64,000 bases of DNA. Source: Gnetum montanum (Eukaryota > Streptophyta > Gnetopsida > Gnetales > Gnetaceae). A program made the position numbers and the translations under genes. Shown here in pieces: positions 26,300-38,507 of this stretch. The stretch covers positions 11,980 to 75,979 of the forward strand of contig MNCI01025456.1 in the NCBI GenBank assembly GCA_015680685.1. The letters run 5' to 3'. Numbering within the stretch: the stretch's first letter is position 1; every line of letters begins with the position of its first letter. The notes under the pieces are model-generated. The model was not told the DNA's origin and ran no database searches. It saw only the letters and a program-made list of their open reading frames with translations.

Positions 26300-26880
26300 T
26301 TTTTTGGCCAAGAGGCCAACTACCAACCCCATCCAAGAGAGTCCTCCTCAGTCATGATAAAATATTTTTATCATTATAAGAATAAGCATGAGTTTTCATG
26401 ATCATGGTTTTTTTCTCTATTGCCTAGGTAGGATATTTATAGCTAAGAGACTAACTACCAATTAGCTAGAATTTATCATGGTAAATAAATAATTATCATC
26501 ATAATGATGTGCTAAGACATGAACTCTCTCATAAGAATTCTTATTTTTGCTAACAGTTTTGTCAAGAGACCAACTACTACAAGCACTTTATAAGAGAGTC
26601 ACCCTTGGTTATGGTAAGATAATTTTATTGTCATAACAATGAGGATGAGCTCTCTTGATCACAAGTTTTTCTGTGATAACTAAGAAAGATCTTTATAGCT
26701 AAGAGATCAACTACCAGTTGGTTGGAGTTTATCATAGTAAATAAATAATTATCATAATAACATTGGGCTAACAAATAAACATTTTCATGAGAATTATTAT
26801 TTTCACTAAGAGTTTTGTCAAGAGGCCAACTACTTTGTTAGCTAGACTTTGTTGTTAGTAATGAATACTTTCTTTCATTA
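26300..26880. repeat. Tandem repeat, ~255-bp unit, about 2.2 copies
   Basis: The motif CAAGAGRCCAACTAC starts units at 26309, 26563 and 26819 (periods 254 and 256). Units share GAGAGTC.., TTATCATNRTAA, GCTAAGAGAYYAACTACCA and TAAATAAATAATTATCAT. A single inverted partial copy (about 180 bp) lies 29 kb away at 55655-55835. Confidence 0.75.
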
Positions 26881-27169
26881 AGCTTGATGAACAAACAAAC
26901 GTTTTTACAAGATATATCATTGACTAACATACACTAGTTTTAATTTTTTTAATGTGAAAATCAAAAATTATTTATTCCTTTTAAGTTGTGATAGAATTGA
27001 TAATTTTACAATACAGCTATTAACTTTCATGTATAACAATGTGTACTAGTTTTGGCGGTGCAGGTGAAGAGAGCTATTAATGTTTTAGCACAAGTGTTGC
27101 TTTTATGGTGTCACAAAATGGAAAAGTATAAAATATAGCTACTAAATTTCATGTCTATACTTGTGCATT

Positions 27170-27230
27170 GAGAAGGGGGGGAGGGTTGTGTGCGGGGGGC
27201 ACTGGGGGGTGGGGGTGGGGTGTGGCGATA
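27170..27230 (+). other. G-rich tract with quadruplex potential
   Basis: Runs of 7, 3, 6, 6, 5 and 4 guanines occur within about 55 bases (from 27173), starkly unlike the AT-rich surroundings. Loop lengths between several runs are short enough for a G-quadruplex on the plus strand. Confidence 0.6.
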
Positions 27231-28039
27231 AGGTCAAAACTAGTTTAGTCTTACTAGTGTTTCTACTTTTTTGAAAAGTCAAACCTTGATTGACTTTTCT
27301 AGGCCATATGCTCTAGGCCACCTTATATATAAATTATATATAATTAAGTTCAATTTTATCCCTACCCTCATCATGAAGCCTCTCTTATTTTCTATTTTTC
27401 TTCATTTTTCCCCTTCTTCTTATCTACTCATTTGCCTCTTCTCTGTAGTTGGTTTCGTTGTTTTCCTATAGTAATTTGGTTTATTCTATCTTAGTCTTTT
27501 ATCTATCTATTGCTAGATATAATTGTTCCTTGTAGATTTTTCCCATGAAATCATAAATAGCAAGCTATTGTGTAGAAGGATTTTGAATTTATTATGTTTC
27601 ATTTATCAGTAAAAGCGCTTGTGAAATGCCAAAAAAAATCTTCAATTAAATGTGAATTTCATTAAATTGCAAACAATAGGCTGTGATGAGTAGAGCTTCT
27701 GTAGACAACAAACTATGATAAGAAGAGCTTTTAAATTTGTTAATAATGCATTTTCTAGTAAGAGGATCTCAAGAGAGCAGGGTGTGATACAGAGGGTTTT
27801 CAATTTTTTGCATTGTGTTTATGATCAAAGGTTATCAAGGCTATATTAGAACTAATTTTTTTAATTTTCTTTTTATAATGATAGTGGATGAGTGAAAGAA
27901 TAAAGGGATGATAAAGAGTTTATTTATAGTTAGTTGGTAAGGGAGGAGGAAGTAGTTGATAAGGGAGAATTTTGGTATTTCATGTCAAGTGTTGCTTTTA
28001 AAAACATATGAAAGTTATGTGGTTGGGATTTTTTGCTTT

Positions 28040-28910
28040 CTTCACACAATAATATAGAATTATCAAATGGTTTATAGTATACTTTATAATTTTTCCCCAT
28101 AAATCCTACTTGTAACTAAGCATAAAGACCTTGGATTTTTGCCCATGAACTAATTTTATTTTCCAAAATAGTACCCAAAAGCTTAATGAAAACCAAATTG
28201 ATTGTAATCAATTGGTAATTATTAAGATCTATAGTATCTCCCTTTTTGAAAAGCAAGACTACTCAACTAGAATACCAAAAGTAATCCAAACCATGTCGAA
28301 GCCCTTTATTAAGAAGGTTACAAGTCACTTTCCATACCAAAGGGCCACCCTATTTAAGAAGCTCTACATATAATTTAGTAACATCATCACCTTTCTAAGA
28401 AGATAACCTTTGAATTCCCATAGAAATGCCATCAAGGGATAACTTAAGAATACTAGGGTTATCTTACATAGTATGGGGAGTCACTTAATTAAAAAAGTCA
28501 TCAAAGAGTGTTTGAATAGTAGATAAGGAAAAATCCCAACCATTTTGCTATGTGTCTCTGAAGAAATTCCAAAAGCTTTTTGCATTTGATTGAAGCTTAT
28601 TAATCATTCATTCCTACTCTTCATTAATCAAATAAAATAAGAATTTTAGAATTCTTCAACATTGAAATATCAAAATATGAAGCCAAAACATCTTTATGAG
28701 CTATCAAATGGCCCACATCACACCAAGGTTTTCTACAAGCAAGCATATTCTTAACTTGCACCTAAGAAGCTATAGATTAAAGAACATTAGTCAAATCTAG
28801 TTCATTTTCATTGGTGATCCATATATTAGCTACTCTTATTTAAAAATCCTAATATCTTTTGTAAGATGATCAGTTCTACATTTCTTGTAATGAATATGAC
28901 AAGTTGAAGC
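28040..28910 (-). pseudogene. LINE reverse transcriptase N-terminal fragment
   Basis: The minus-strand translation around 28260-28080 gives KKGDTIDLNNYQLITI followed by VFIKLLGTILENKISSWA, typical of the start of plant LINE RT domains. It is contiguous with the endonuclease fragment at 35385-35850 once element D and its duplicated AACAA are removed, so one LINE was split by D. Confidence 0.7.
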
Positions 28911-28915
28911 AACAA

Positions 28916-29754
28916 TGATAAATCATGTTTTTTGTGGGCTAAGATATCACATATCTAATATTGGGGATCTGATCTCTTAGCCTTGATATTGAAGAACAAG
29001 TTTTGATATTGGATATCCTATATCATAGGATGCATGATTTCCTATAAATACAACACTTGAACTCATGATTCATCCCATTCTTTTGTCAATAGAGTAGTTG
29101 AACTCTTGTAATTTTATTTTGTAGTCTTAGACAATAGTTAGTGAGTGCCTATAGTATGGATCTAAGTCAATTATATGGCATATTTGAGTGGAAATGTACC
29201 TAGATACATTCCATGAATGGGTAATAAGATCAAGATTGATTCTTATTCATTGTAGTACTTTAACTTAGATTAGATTAACTTTACAGACAATTTACTTTTC
29301 ATGTACTTAGTTAATATCTACATTTCATGCAAGTTAATTAATTTGAGGAATCCCAGTAGTGTTATTACATGGTTTGCCCAACATTGTGGCGCTTGGTAAT
29401 CCCAATAGTGGATACGTAGGTTCAAGACATGTACAATAAGTTGGGAATAGACACTCATTGCTTGTAGGCTAGTTTAGACCTTACTTTTTATTGTTAATTA
29501 TATTAAATAATTAATTTCTCTATTATTGTTAGGAGTAGCATAAGGTCAAGACAACATCAAGAATCATATGCCTCACTCTGGACTAAACCATATGTGACAA
29601 AGCTACCACTAGTCCAGCTAGAAAGATAGCAAACTGCGATCAAGGCATAATGATATAAATGCCACAACTAATCCCATCCGTGGAATTTAACCAAATCATG
29701 CATGAACACTTGTGATTCATATGGTTGGATGTAGGGGGTACCCACTAGTCATCA
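28916..29754 (+). repeat. 5' LTR of D
   Basis: 839 bp, TGATAAATCATG...AGTCATCA. U3 has GATATC/GATATT palindromes (28952-29025). TATAAATA is at 29043-29050. The U5 carries the family signature CATATGCCTCACTCTGGACTAAACC. Confidence 0.88.
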
Positions 29755-29773
29755 TTGCCATCATTGCCAAGGA
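29755..29773 (+). other. Degenerate primer-binding site of D
   Basis: TTGCCATCATTGCCAAGGA follows the LTR and aligns with the tRNA-Asp-type site of element I. Confidence 0.65.
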
Positions 29774-29881
29774 TGATGCTAGTTATCTAGATTGGTTATA
29801 TTATATACACAATCTCTATAAAGGTATTAACGATTTATTTTTAAAAAAATTTTAAAATTTGAAGACACACACATTAAAATC

Positions 29882-32334
29882 ATGTATTCTTCAAAAAAGA
29901 ACAAGTATGATGAGAACACTCATAGGAGAAATGATAGGTTCTATACTAAAAATAATTGGAATGAACAACCTCAAGTAGAAATATCATATGCTCATTTTGA
30001 CCCATACTACTTGCAGGGACTATGTTCAACTAGTACTATTAATCTTAGAGGAGATAGAGAAAGTCCTAGAATAAGGAGGACCTCAAGGCCTAGGACCTCC
30101 TCTAAACCTAGAAAAGATAAATCAAGGGACCATTGAGAGAACTATAGGAGCCATGGTAATTCTCCTAATTCCTCATATTCCTCTTCCTCTTCAATGTCTA
30201 GATCTAACGAAGATGAACATAGGTATAGAGATAGAGCTCCACTAAGGGGCTAACATGATGATAGAAATAGAACCCAAGGGCAAGATCAAAGAAATCAAAG
30301 TGAGCATAGGCAAGATCATCAATATCAAACAAATAAAAATACAGATTCTCACCATGACATGTCTGATGAAGATGAACCCTTGTTGGCAACTAGGGGCCTA
30401 ACACAAATTAGTGAGGAAACTCAAACACCCCAAAGGCATTAAAGGGAAAGCCACATCAAGCCGCTTAATATGGACAACATTTCCAAATTTATGGGAGGCT
30501 ATAATTCTGATCCACAACATCACTTACAAGTGTTCCATGATGCTTACGCCTTGCAAAATATTAAACATAAGTGGCAAAAGTTGGTATAGATCATTGGAAC
30601 CGGATTCAATCCATCGGTGGTCCAAAATGCTAGAACTCTTTAACAAAAAATACCAAACCTATGTGAGAGTGTCTAACCTAAGAAAATAAATCCAATTATG
30701 GAAGTAAGAAGATCATGAATCCTTAGATGTGGCCTTGGATAGATACTATTCTCTATTACATAGATGTCCCGACCATGATTTCTCTCAAAAAGAGCAACTT
30801 TTCCAGATCATAGATGGGCTTCGTAATCAAATGAGGGAGACCCTTGGGAGCTATGCCCAAGGTTGATTATCTAAATTAAAAGCCCACCAAATACAAAGGT
30901 TAATCAAATACGTGGAAAAGAAAAAATCAGAGCTATGTAAATGAGAGAATATAGAAGAATATAACTAGGATCCAACTCTTCAAAAGAAAGGGGTCCATAT
31001 CTATGATGAAGAAAAAGAGGCAAATCTCAATGAGGTGATTTCACAACAAACTTGCCAATACAAAAGTCTATCAATGAGCTTGAAGCAAGGCTAAATAAGA
31101 TGTGGGAGTTGATGAGTGGAAAAGTTACAACTTACATAAAAATCGTAGAGGAGAGAGTAACGTAAAACAAATTAAGTAATCAAAACTAATGGGAGAAAAA
31201 CTAAGAAACAGCTAGGAACACTTATTGGAAAAAATGGAAAATGGCTATAGAAGAAGAGGCTATAAGCTCAACCATAGAAGAGGATGATGGATGTGACATC
31301 AACCTATATGACCATCCAAAGGGCTATTACCTAGTCATGTTACATCTACATGAGTATTGGGCTTTTGCCCTGAATCCTAAGTTCATAGAAAAGAAAATGC
31401 CTAGGAAATTACCTTACTCACAAGGTCATTACAAAAAATCCTACAACCAACCATACTATCCTAGTGGGACTTCTTACTAGCCTCAACAGTATCATCAATA
31501 GTAGTAGCAAAGCCCATAGTCGTGGGAAAGGCCATCATCAAACTAGCACTACCCTTACTTGCAACCAAACTTGTACAAATATTACAGTCAATAGCCTATT
31601 TCCTCAACTAGTTCTACTTCCTCTATCTTAAATCACTACTACCACTCTCTTGGATATCATCAACCTGCAACATCTTCTAAAGGATCATCACCTCATGCCT
31701 CTTATCCTCTATCACATTCTTAATATTGTCATACTTTCCTCCATCACATGTCACTACTAGCAACACAGGAAGGATGGGCATCACAAACTCAACGAAATAA
31801 TGACTCTTGTGCTATGAAAATACATGGAAATGATAATGCTATTAGATATAAATAAAAATCTCAAAAACATCCTTTCTTTAGGGTAGTTTCCTCATGCAAG
31901 CACAAAACTGTAGACCTACTAGTGCATTGAAACCCACATAAGGCCAAGCTAGTGTAACATCCTTCCTCTCAAAAATGATGTTTCCTGATCATACACAAAA
32001 GCCAATAATCATCGCCACTCTAACACGAGATATAAAAGATAAACTTATCACTATTAAGAGATAGAAAAATCCATGCACAACTAATAATAATGGGTGCAGT
32101 TGTGGGTTGGAAGTTCAAAATGTTAACACAACCCCTATACTAATCCAATATAAAGTTTAGAAATAAGTGTGTGAGAAAAAATCAATTTACATAGTAGCCA
32201 CTAAACCAGAAGACTCCCCGTGGCTTGGAAATAAGAGTACAAAACCATTTAGAAGATGCGTGGAACCAACCAATTCACTTATTAGCTCTTGTCCTACCTT
32301 TACACTTAGTCATGTGGGAGATGTGCCATCTTAA
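29882..32334 (+). pseudogene. gag polyprotein remnant of D, protease and pol missing
   Basis: It starts MYSSKKNKYDENTH at 29882. A basic/Ser-rich region is followed by the gag domain (30490-30960: GGYNSDPQHHLQVFHDAYAL, SWYRSLEPDSIHRWSKMLEL) and the Cys-His region near 31290 (GCDINLYDHPKGYY), where the cysteines of the relatives are lost. A Tyr/Pro/Ser-rich linker follows. No D-S-G protease active site occurs between 31850 and 32150. The frame re-emerges as the tail TLSHVGDVPS with TAA at 32332-32334. There are several stops and at least one deletion around 30575-30590. Confidence 0.75.
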
Positions 32335-33970
32335 ATAAATAACTAATAAGTGTTTTTCACCTTTTTTGTTTTACAATTTTTTTTAGCATTTTCATATTTC
32401 TTCCAAAATTTTCTTATTCTTCATATGTTTTCCATTTTTTAATATTTTTATTTTCTTTATACTTTTTTTCTTGAGTCATTTTCTTTATGTTTATGAATAT
32501 CTCTTATGTTTTTGTTAATAAAATTGTCAAGTCATAATGTAGAAGTCAACGCTATGTATTGGGTTTCTATGCTATACTATCGAGATGATTGGGTAAGTAA
32601 TTGTGTAAACCAATGAGACCACCTCATCCATCCCTCCCTCCAAATCTCTAAATAAAAGGTCTTTGTCATGAAAGAAATTTGGTTCTTCTCTTATGAAACT
32701 AAAACTAATTAATGATTATTGTACCTTAAAGAAAGAGAGAACAACCAAGTGGAAATGGTAGAGGGTATGACCTCAAAGAGATTTGTTGGGTTCTCTTCTT
32801 AACTTCCTTCATGTGGTTTATGACTCCTCGTAGAACATATTATCACCACTCCATCAAACAATAAAAAGAAAGCTATGTCTTTGCATGGTGTGATTCCCAT
32901 CCAAAATCATAAAAATATAAAATTAGAAAAAAAAAACAATAATGAGAATTCAAAGCATACCACTTAGACACAATAATGGACTATAAGAAGTAGTCATGGG
33001 GTTGGAAAGGCATGTTACCCATGCTTGAAGATGCCCCTCTAACTAAGGCCCTTCCTTCCTTTTTCTCTTTTCTTCTCTTTTTGGAGTGATGATTGTTCTT
33101 TGAGGTGGCTATGGACTCATGGTGATAGGAAAAAAGGAACACATCAATTTGAGGTCATTGGTAATGGGATGGACTTGGTCTAAACTTGGACGGATAAGTA
33201 TGATGATCATTTTAATCACATTTGATACTAGAACCTATTATAGACACATTAATCACCTTGCATCCCAATCTCTACAATCTCTTCTCATTCCATTATTCAC
33301 CTCAATGCTGCATACAATTATGGACCTTTTGATTTTATAAAGTATAGTGCAACATCCAAACCAAGGTAGCTGTGTGTTGTTTAAAATAAAGACATGATCT
33401 ACATTTAAATTTTAAGGTACCCATGGACATCTCTAGAAGTGGATATGCAAGGGCATTATGATAGGAGCTTGCTTTGGGGATGACCCACGTGCATAACTTT
33501 TGTTGATCATGGCTTTGAACTAACCTTCACATCTTCCAAAACATTAGTGACGATTTCTCTGAATTTATGCATGCTTTTGGGACTACTTCTCATTAATTTT
33601 AATTAATTAATTTTTCCTACTTCTCTATCTCAATATCCTTCAACTTCCAAAAAATCTCTTGGCCATCTTCTGCATTAAACCTTTAGTTTTAATTTTTTGA
33701 AAACTTGTACGCTTCTAGAGTTACACTTATTAGTTATGGGGGCCAGGGATGCTTACTTGGAAATTTTTGAAAATTTTCCAACTTCCTATTTTCAAACATT
33801 GTAATAACTAATAGTAATTGACCAAAATAAGGTGAATAACTTGATGATTTTAGTTACTTCATAGCCCTTGGCATGGTACGTTGTCATTGCCTTATGCTTA
33901 AACATAAACTAAGAGATCTAAAAAGGGTTAATTATTAAGGAAAATTAACTAAAGCTAATGTTAATTTTTT
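32335..33970 (+). other. 3' noncoding region of D
   Basis: A T-rich start, a GGTATGACCTCAAAGAGATTTG block (32763), the GGAAAGGCATGTTACCCATGCTTGAAG block (33003), the conserved AGGGCATTATG block (33443-33491) and a second PPT-like motif, TTATGGGGGCC (33733). No gene is supported. Confidence 0.55.
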
Positions 33971-33981
33971 GATAACTACAG

Positions 33982-34182
33982 GTGATGCTAAAAGGGACAC
34001 CTAAGGAAGATGGTCTTTTTCCAAGCACAAAAATGAAGCCAAGAGAGGAACAACAGAGGATATGTCCATTGCCAAATAGTAGCACATATAGGATAATGGC
34101 TCAAATATCACATGATTGCTCAATCCATGGGATGGTGAGAAGAAATTTCAATCCATCCTTCAAAATAATTCTACATAACTAA
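33982..34182 (+). CDS. Short accessory ORF of D (hypothetical)
   Basis: A 66-codon open frame follows a splice-acceptor-like TTTTTTGATAACTACAG. The first ATG in frame is 33985; 33982 is GTG. The protein is basic and hydrophilic, with no recognised domain, and unlike the accessory ORFs of A/B or E/I. It may be the remnant of a different module placed in the same slot, or chance. The upstream GTAAGGTAT motif seen in the relatives is not recognisable here. Confidence 0.35.
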   Translation: MMLKGTPKEDGLFPSTKMKPREEQQRICPLPNSSTYRIMAQISHDCSIHGMVRRNFNPSFKIILHN

Positions 34183-34482
34183 AGAAGCATCAACATAACA
34201 ATCAAGGTTGGAAGTCTACCTCCACTAGTGGCAACAAGAAGAATCATCTTCAATGGCTTTTTGAAGACCTCTATAAATTTTTAAATTTTCAATGTCTATA
34301 TAGTCTTTTTGTCACTTTGTCATTTTCTCTGCATCTACTTGAATAAAATTTTGTAATGTAGCACTCAGAGTCAATTAGTAGTTAGACTCAATCAATAATC
34401 CCATACCTTCCCAATATTTTGTAAGGAAAATTTTCCTCCTTTTGTTCACTCGAAGATGAGTTTTCATTCAATTGTGGGGGTA

Positions 34483-35379
34483 TAATAAATTGTGTTTTTT
34501 GTAGTCTAAGATATCGAGGATTCAATATTAGATATCTAATATCGAGGATCTGATATCTTAGCCCTGATATTAGAGCATAAATTCAATATCAGATATCCGA
34601 TATCTTGGGATGCATGCCTACCTATAAATACAACACTTGGGCACACAATTCATTTCATTCTTTTGTCAATAGAGTAGCCAAACTCTTGAAGTTTTATTTT
34701 GTAGTCTTTGAGAATAGAAAATGAGTGCCTGTAGTGTGGATCTGAGTTAGTTGTACAATGTCTTATTCAAGTGGCAATGTACTTGGACACATTCTATGAA
34801 CAACAATAAGATCAAGATTGATTCTCAGTCATTGCAGCACTTTAACTTAGATTAAATTTACTTTCCATGCAATTTAGTTTTCATGTACTTAGTTAATATC
34901 TACATTTTATGCAAGTTAATCAATTGGCAAAATGAGCATGACCAACCTCGAACGTAAACACGTATTTTCTTAGTAATCCTAGTAACATTATCACTTGGTT
35001 TACCCAATAACATAGCACGTGGTAATCCTAGTAGTAGGTACATAGGTTCAGGATGTGTACGACAAGCTAGGAACAAACACTTATCACTCGTAGGCTAGTT
35101 TAGACTTTACTTTCCATTGTTAATTAGATTAAATAATTAATTTTCTATTACTGTTAGAAGTAGCATAAGGCTAAGATGACATCAAAAATCATATGCCTCA
35201 CTATAGACTAAACCATATGTGACAAAGCTACCACTAGTCCAGGTAAGAAGACAACGAACTATGATCAAGGCATAATGATCTAGATGCCACAACTAGTCCC
35301 ATCCATAGAATTTGACTGGATCATGCATGAACATTTATGATTCATATGGTTGGGCGTAGGGGATACCCGCTGCTCATCA
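34483..35379 (+). repeat. 3' LTR of D
   Basis: 897 bp. The start is mutated to TAATAAATTG after the PPT ATTGTGGGGGTA (34471-34482) and the end is GCTCATCA. U3 has repeated GATATC motifs (34510-34600) and TATAAATA is at 34623-34630. Confidence 0.88.
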
Positions 35380-35384
35380 AACAA

Positions 35385-35850
35385 TAGTGAATTTTAGGTA
35401 ATGATAAGGAGCTTCTAGGAGTTTTTCTTCCTCTTAAAAGTCATTCACTGTCTATATTATCATTAGTACACAAGAGAAGATCAATGCAAGAGTTACCTTG
35501 ATGCCTAATAAAAGGTGAAATAAGAGGACAAGGAAAGTTTATTGATGTCATTAAGTATTAAAAAATCAAAGGAATTCTCCTATTCTAAGAAATGTATACC
35601 CCTATGATTTGTAATATGATCAGCGGATGATCTTTTGTGAACTAAATAGAGCTCTTCCTCAAACTTTAATTGATAATTCCAAACAAGCCTTTGAATTTGA
35701 ACTTGTCCAACATGAGCATTAAAATCCCCACAAAGAAAAAACTTTACCAAGCCTAGAAAACTTTGCAATATCTTGAACCAAGAACTGAAAGATTATTACA
35801 ATATCTAAAAATCAAAGGAAAGATAAATGAATCCATGCATGCGAATCCGC
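35385..35850 (-). pseudogene. LINE endonuclease fragment
   Basis: Minus-strand text FFLCGDFNAHVGQVQIQRL (35750-35690) is the AP-endonuclease GDFNAH box of plant non-LTR elements, followed by a SSADHITNHRG-like stretch. Coding text fades near 35800-35850, so the LINE looks 5'-truncated, as is common. It joins the RT fragment at 28040-28910 across element D. Confidence 0.7.
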
Positions 35851-36430
35851 CGCCATCAATGAAAATCTCTTGTTACTGTTCTTGAATAGGCTCTTTCGGG
35901 TTCAGGTTTGAATGAAGGAATTGAATCCACAGCTACTGAATCGAATGACTGATTGATTTGATTCATTCATAACTTGCGTCTTGGTCTTGGTGCTGGATGC
36001 TTGGGAGCTGGATGTGCCGTCCAGTTGCCATTGCCAACAGTGGCAACACGAAAACAGCCCTCACCATCATGAGCATTTTCATCTTCTTCTGCTGCTACTG
36101 ATGCGATGATGCCATAGTTATCGGTGTTGTAGGAGGAGGTTGTATGCAGGATCTTTGTGCTTGAATGAAAGTGTTTGCTGCAGAATGCATTCAGGTTCTT
36201 GATTCTCCATCCTCTCTTGGTTATTTTAGTGGTCTCTCAATGATATTATCGTGTTCTCGATTCTTCCGCTCTTGTCCCATTTTTAAGGTTAGATAGAATT
36301 TCGTCTTTCGCTTCCAAACCAGCCAAAATCGAAATGCCCGGTGGGTGATAACTTTTCCTTGTTGCCAAAAGGGCGTATTACTGTACCCGGTTGCAATCCA
36401 GAAATCCTCAAACACGTGACACTTACGTGC
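35850..36430 (-). other. Low-copy-like island with higher GC and possible small gene
   Basis: The base composition and vocabulary differ from all neighbouring repeats. On the minus strand, ACGT-core motifs including a G-box (CACGTG) lie at about 36412-36435, then a leader, then the small ORF below. No family resemblance to the retroelements is visible. It may be a piece of host gene or promoter left of the 5' end of the truncated LINE. Confidence 0.4.
35963..36082 (-). CDS. Candidate 39-aa secreted peptide ORF
   Basis: The ORF starts at an ATG at 36080-36082 and ends TGA at 35963-35965. The N-terminus (MKMLMMVRAVFVLPLLAMA) has a basic residue followed by a hydrophobic core, like a signal peptide; the remainder is short, polar and Gln/Asp-rich. 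An in-frame ATG lies upstream at 36113-36115, separated by one TAG in a CAG run, so the original start may have been there. No known peptide-hormone motif is recognised. An ORF this short may be chance. Confidence 0.25.
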   Translation of the reverse strand: MKMLMMVRAVFVLPLLAMATGRHIQLPSIQHQDQDASYE

Positions 36431-37472
36431 ATGGTTTTTTGTTTTCTATGGAATTTTTAACTCAATATTTCATATTATACGATGTATACTATACCATGTG
36501 AATAAAATTGTGGATTTGAATTTTAACTAAGACCCTATCATAGGTATATTCTACTATAACTCAAATTCACAATTTTCTTATGAAGGAAAGATCTTAAAAA
36601 ATCTGGAAATATGTTTCTATTGTATATTTGACAAAATTAATTTAACATGATTAATAATGGTATAAAGTTCTTGAAAAAATAAATACTATTTTCTAAGATT
36701 CCAAAGGTTCCTGAAGTAACTTGAAATTTAACTATTTCAAGTAAAAATCTCATTTATTTCTGTGTCCAAACAAAAGAAAAACAAGTACCAACAAATGTAG
36801 TTGAAAAATGAAAAGGGCATAAAGATATAGCATAGTATACCAAACAACTACAAATAGCTCTCAAAGAGCTTTCAATCATATTTTGTATTTTATCAATTCA
36901 AGTGCAATTCCAGCTTAATGCAAATAAATCTCTTCCTTTCTACTTGCAACTACATAATTTTTACTATATGGATGCAATGCCTCTTATGAACAAACACTTA
37001 ATGATTATAGCTATAATAATGGTGGCACTATAAATTAGATGAAGCTTGCAAAATATACAAATATCAGAATACTCATATAAGTAAATTTTCAAATCAAAAT
37101 GAGGTAGAAAATCCAAAAAAAAATAAAAAAATTAGAAAACAAAATGGCAAGTGAACTCATCTTCTTTGACCTTTTCCTTAATACAATTTTCTTTAACATC
37201 TTCGTGCAAATCTATTGATAATCTAAAATACAACTTAAGAACAACTAATGCCTATTTGAAAATCTTTTCCCAAATAGAGAAAACACAGTTAAAATTTAAA
37301 AAACAAAACACATAAATTCATATTGCAAAAAGTTCATTCTGTATGAGATTGTATGAGACTTTATGATTAACAGTCACATGGTTATGTTTTTTCTCAAGCC
37401 ATAGAAGAAGAATTGAAATGAATGTTTTTTTAACCTTTAGTTAAAACACTTTTTGTAAACCTGATCAAGATG
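36430..37472. other. AT-rich unassigned DNA left of element E
   Basis: No ORF or repeat of the families above is recognised. It is the left part of the site in which E inserted; the right part continues at 55020. Confidence 0.45.
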
Positions 37473-37477
37473 ATGTC

Positions 37478-38507
37478 TAATGAGAGCGGTTACTCTAGTA
37501 GTTATTATAATTATTAAAGAAGGTACTCTAGCAGTTACTCTAATTACTTGAGTGGTTACTCTAGTAGTTAGTTTAGTAGTTATTCTAATTATTAGAGTGG
37601 TTACTCTAGCGGTTACTTTAGAAGTTATTCTAATTATTACAATGGTTACTCTAGCAGTTATTCTAATTATTAGAGTGGTTACTCTAGCAGTTACTTTAGC
37701 AGTTACTCTAATTATTAGAGTTGTTGCTCCCAAGTCTATAAATACAGTGCCCAGGCACACAATTGAGAGGAAGTTTTTGAGTAGATAAGTAGCAAAACTC
37801 TTGTAGTCTGTTTGAAAGTTAGAGTATTTTCCAAGTGCTCGTAGTAGGAGGTCGAAGTGTGGATAGATCTTTATTCAAGCATTGATGTACCTGAGCACAC
37901 CATTGTGTTGGCAATAAAGACGAGCTCTTTGATTCATCCTTGCAGCACTTGAGATTTGTTTTCTTACACATTTATTTTATTTTATTTTCTTATGCATTTA
38001 TTTTATTTTATTTTATTTTATGCATTTTACATTTCTATTATTAGCACAACAATTCATTTTGATCAATTATGCAAATCATTAAATTACACAAGCATGACCA
38101 CTTCGAGTATGCATGTAATGCTTGGTAACCCAGTAACGATTAGCATTTGGTAATCCCAGTAGTGTTGCACTGGTTCAGGATGTGTACGGCAAGTGGGAAC
38201 AGATTATGATGTTAGGATTAGTTAAAACTTAATTAATGAGTAGTTAAGTTAAATTAGTCACTTAGTTACCTCTCTCCTTCCCTACTAGCGTAGGACATAA
38301 AAACATAAAAGTTATAAAAATCATATGCCTCAAGCCTACTTAACCATACAATCATCACCTATAGGTAAGCTTGGGAAGACAACGATCAACTAACTTGTCC
38401 TTGTTCCACAAGGGTGCATAAATACTTATTCCTTGGAATTCGATTGGATTGTGCGTGAAATGTTCCTCTTCATATGGTTGAGCGTAGGGGTACCTCATCA
38501 CTCATCA
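37478..38507 (+). repeat. 5' LTR of E
   Basis: 1030 bp; the start is TAATGAGAG (TGATGAGAG in the 3' copy). U3 consists largely of imperfect GGTTACTCTAGCAGTTA / CTAATTATTAGAGT repeats (37485-37725), unlike the GATATC repeats of other subfamilies. TATAAATA is at 37737-37744 and an AATAAAGACGAGC poly(A)-signal region is near 37913. It ends CACTCATCA. Confidence 0.9.
37485..37725 (+). repeat. U3 tandem motif GGTTACTCTAG
   Basis: Short imperfect repeats of GGTTACTCTAGYAGTTA separated by CTAATTATTAGAG occur about ten times. The 3' LTR has the same array at 54045-54235 with a different copy number. They lie immediately upstream of the TATA box, where LTR enhancers reside. Confidence 0.8.

Larger units (their letters stand above)
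26175..28040. mobile_element. Unclassified insertion between LINE fragments
   Basis: LINE-derived coding text stops near 26170 and RT text of the second fragment stops near 28040. Between them lie a C-rich tract (26180-26220), a ~255-bp tandem repeat (26300-26880), a very G-rich tract (27170-27230), and a TATA-like AT run (27323-27345) followed by CT-rich sequence. No transposase or RT text is seen and no clear terminal repeats. A diverged inverted copy of part of the tandem repeat is present at 55655-55835, so this is a dispersed repeat. Confidence 0.4.
28916..35379 (+). mobile_element. Element D: complete gag-only LTR retrotransposon, TSD AACAA
   Basis: D has LTRs at 28916-29754 and 34483-35379 and target duplications AACAA at 28911-28915 and 35380-35384. 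The 6.46-kb element contains gag, loses the protease, skips RT/RNaseH/IN, and keeps the polyprotein tail (TLSHVGDVPS), the 3' noncoding region, a short accessory ORF and a PPT. It is inserted in a minus-strand LINE. It must have relied on enzymes in trans. Confidence 0.9.

Noticed and set aside
26300-26880. CRISPR-like array
   Set aside because: Units of about 255 bp without short repeats and unique spacers; a plant tandem repeat.
27271-27471. 66-codon hydrophobic ORF with upstream TATA-like run
   Set aside because: Low-complexity CT-rich sequence; the hydrophobic reading follows from composition and no other coding evidence exists.
25498-28910. A single LINE RT spanning both fragments
   Set aside because: Both pieces contain the QVGF-type segment that should occur once, so two copies or a duplication is more likely.
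37437-37760. 107-codon minus-strand ORF of repeated Val/Thr/Ile/Arg in the E 5' LTR, and similar ORFs at 54027-54386
   Set aside because: Repetitive reading of the GGTTACTCTAG U3 array on the antisense strand; frame openness follows from the repeat, not from coding.
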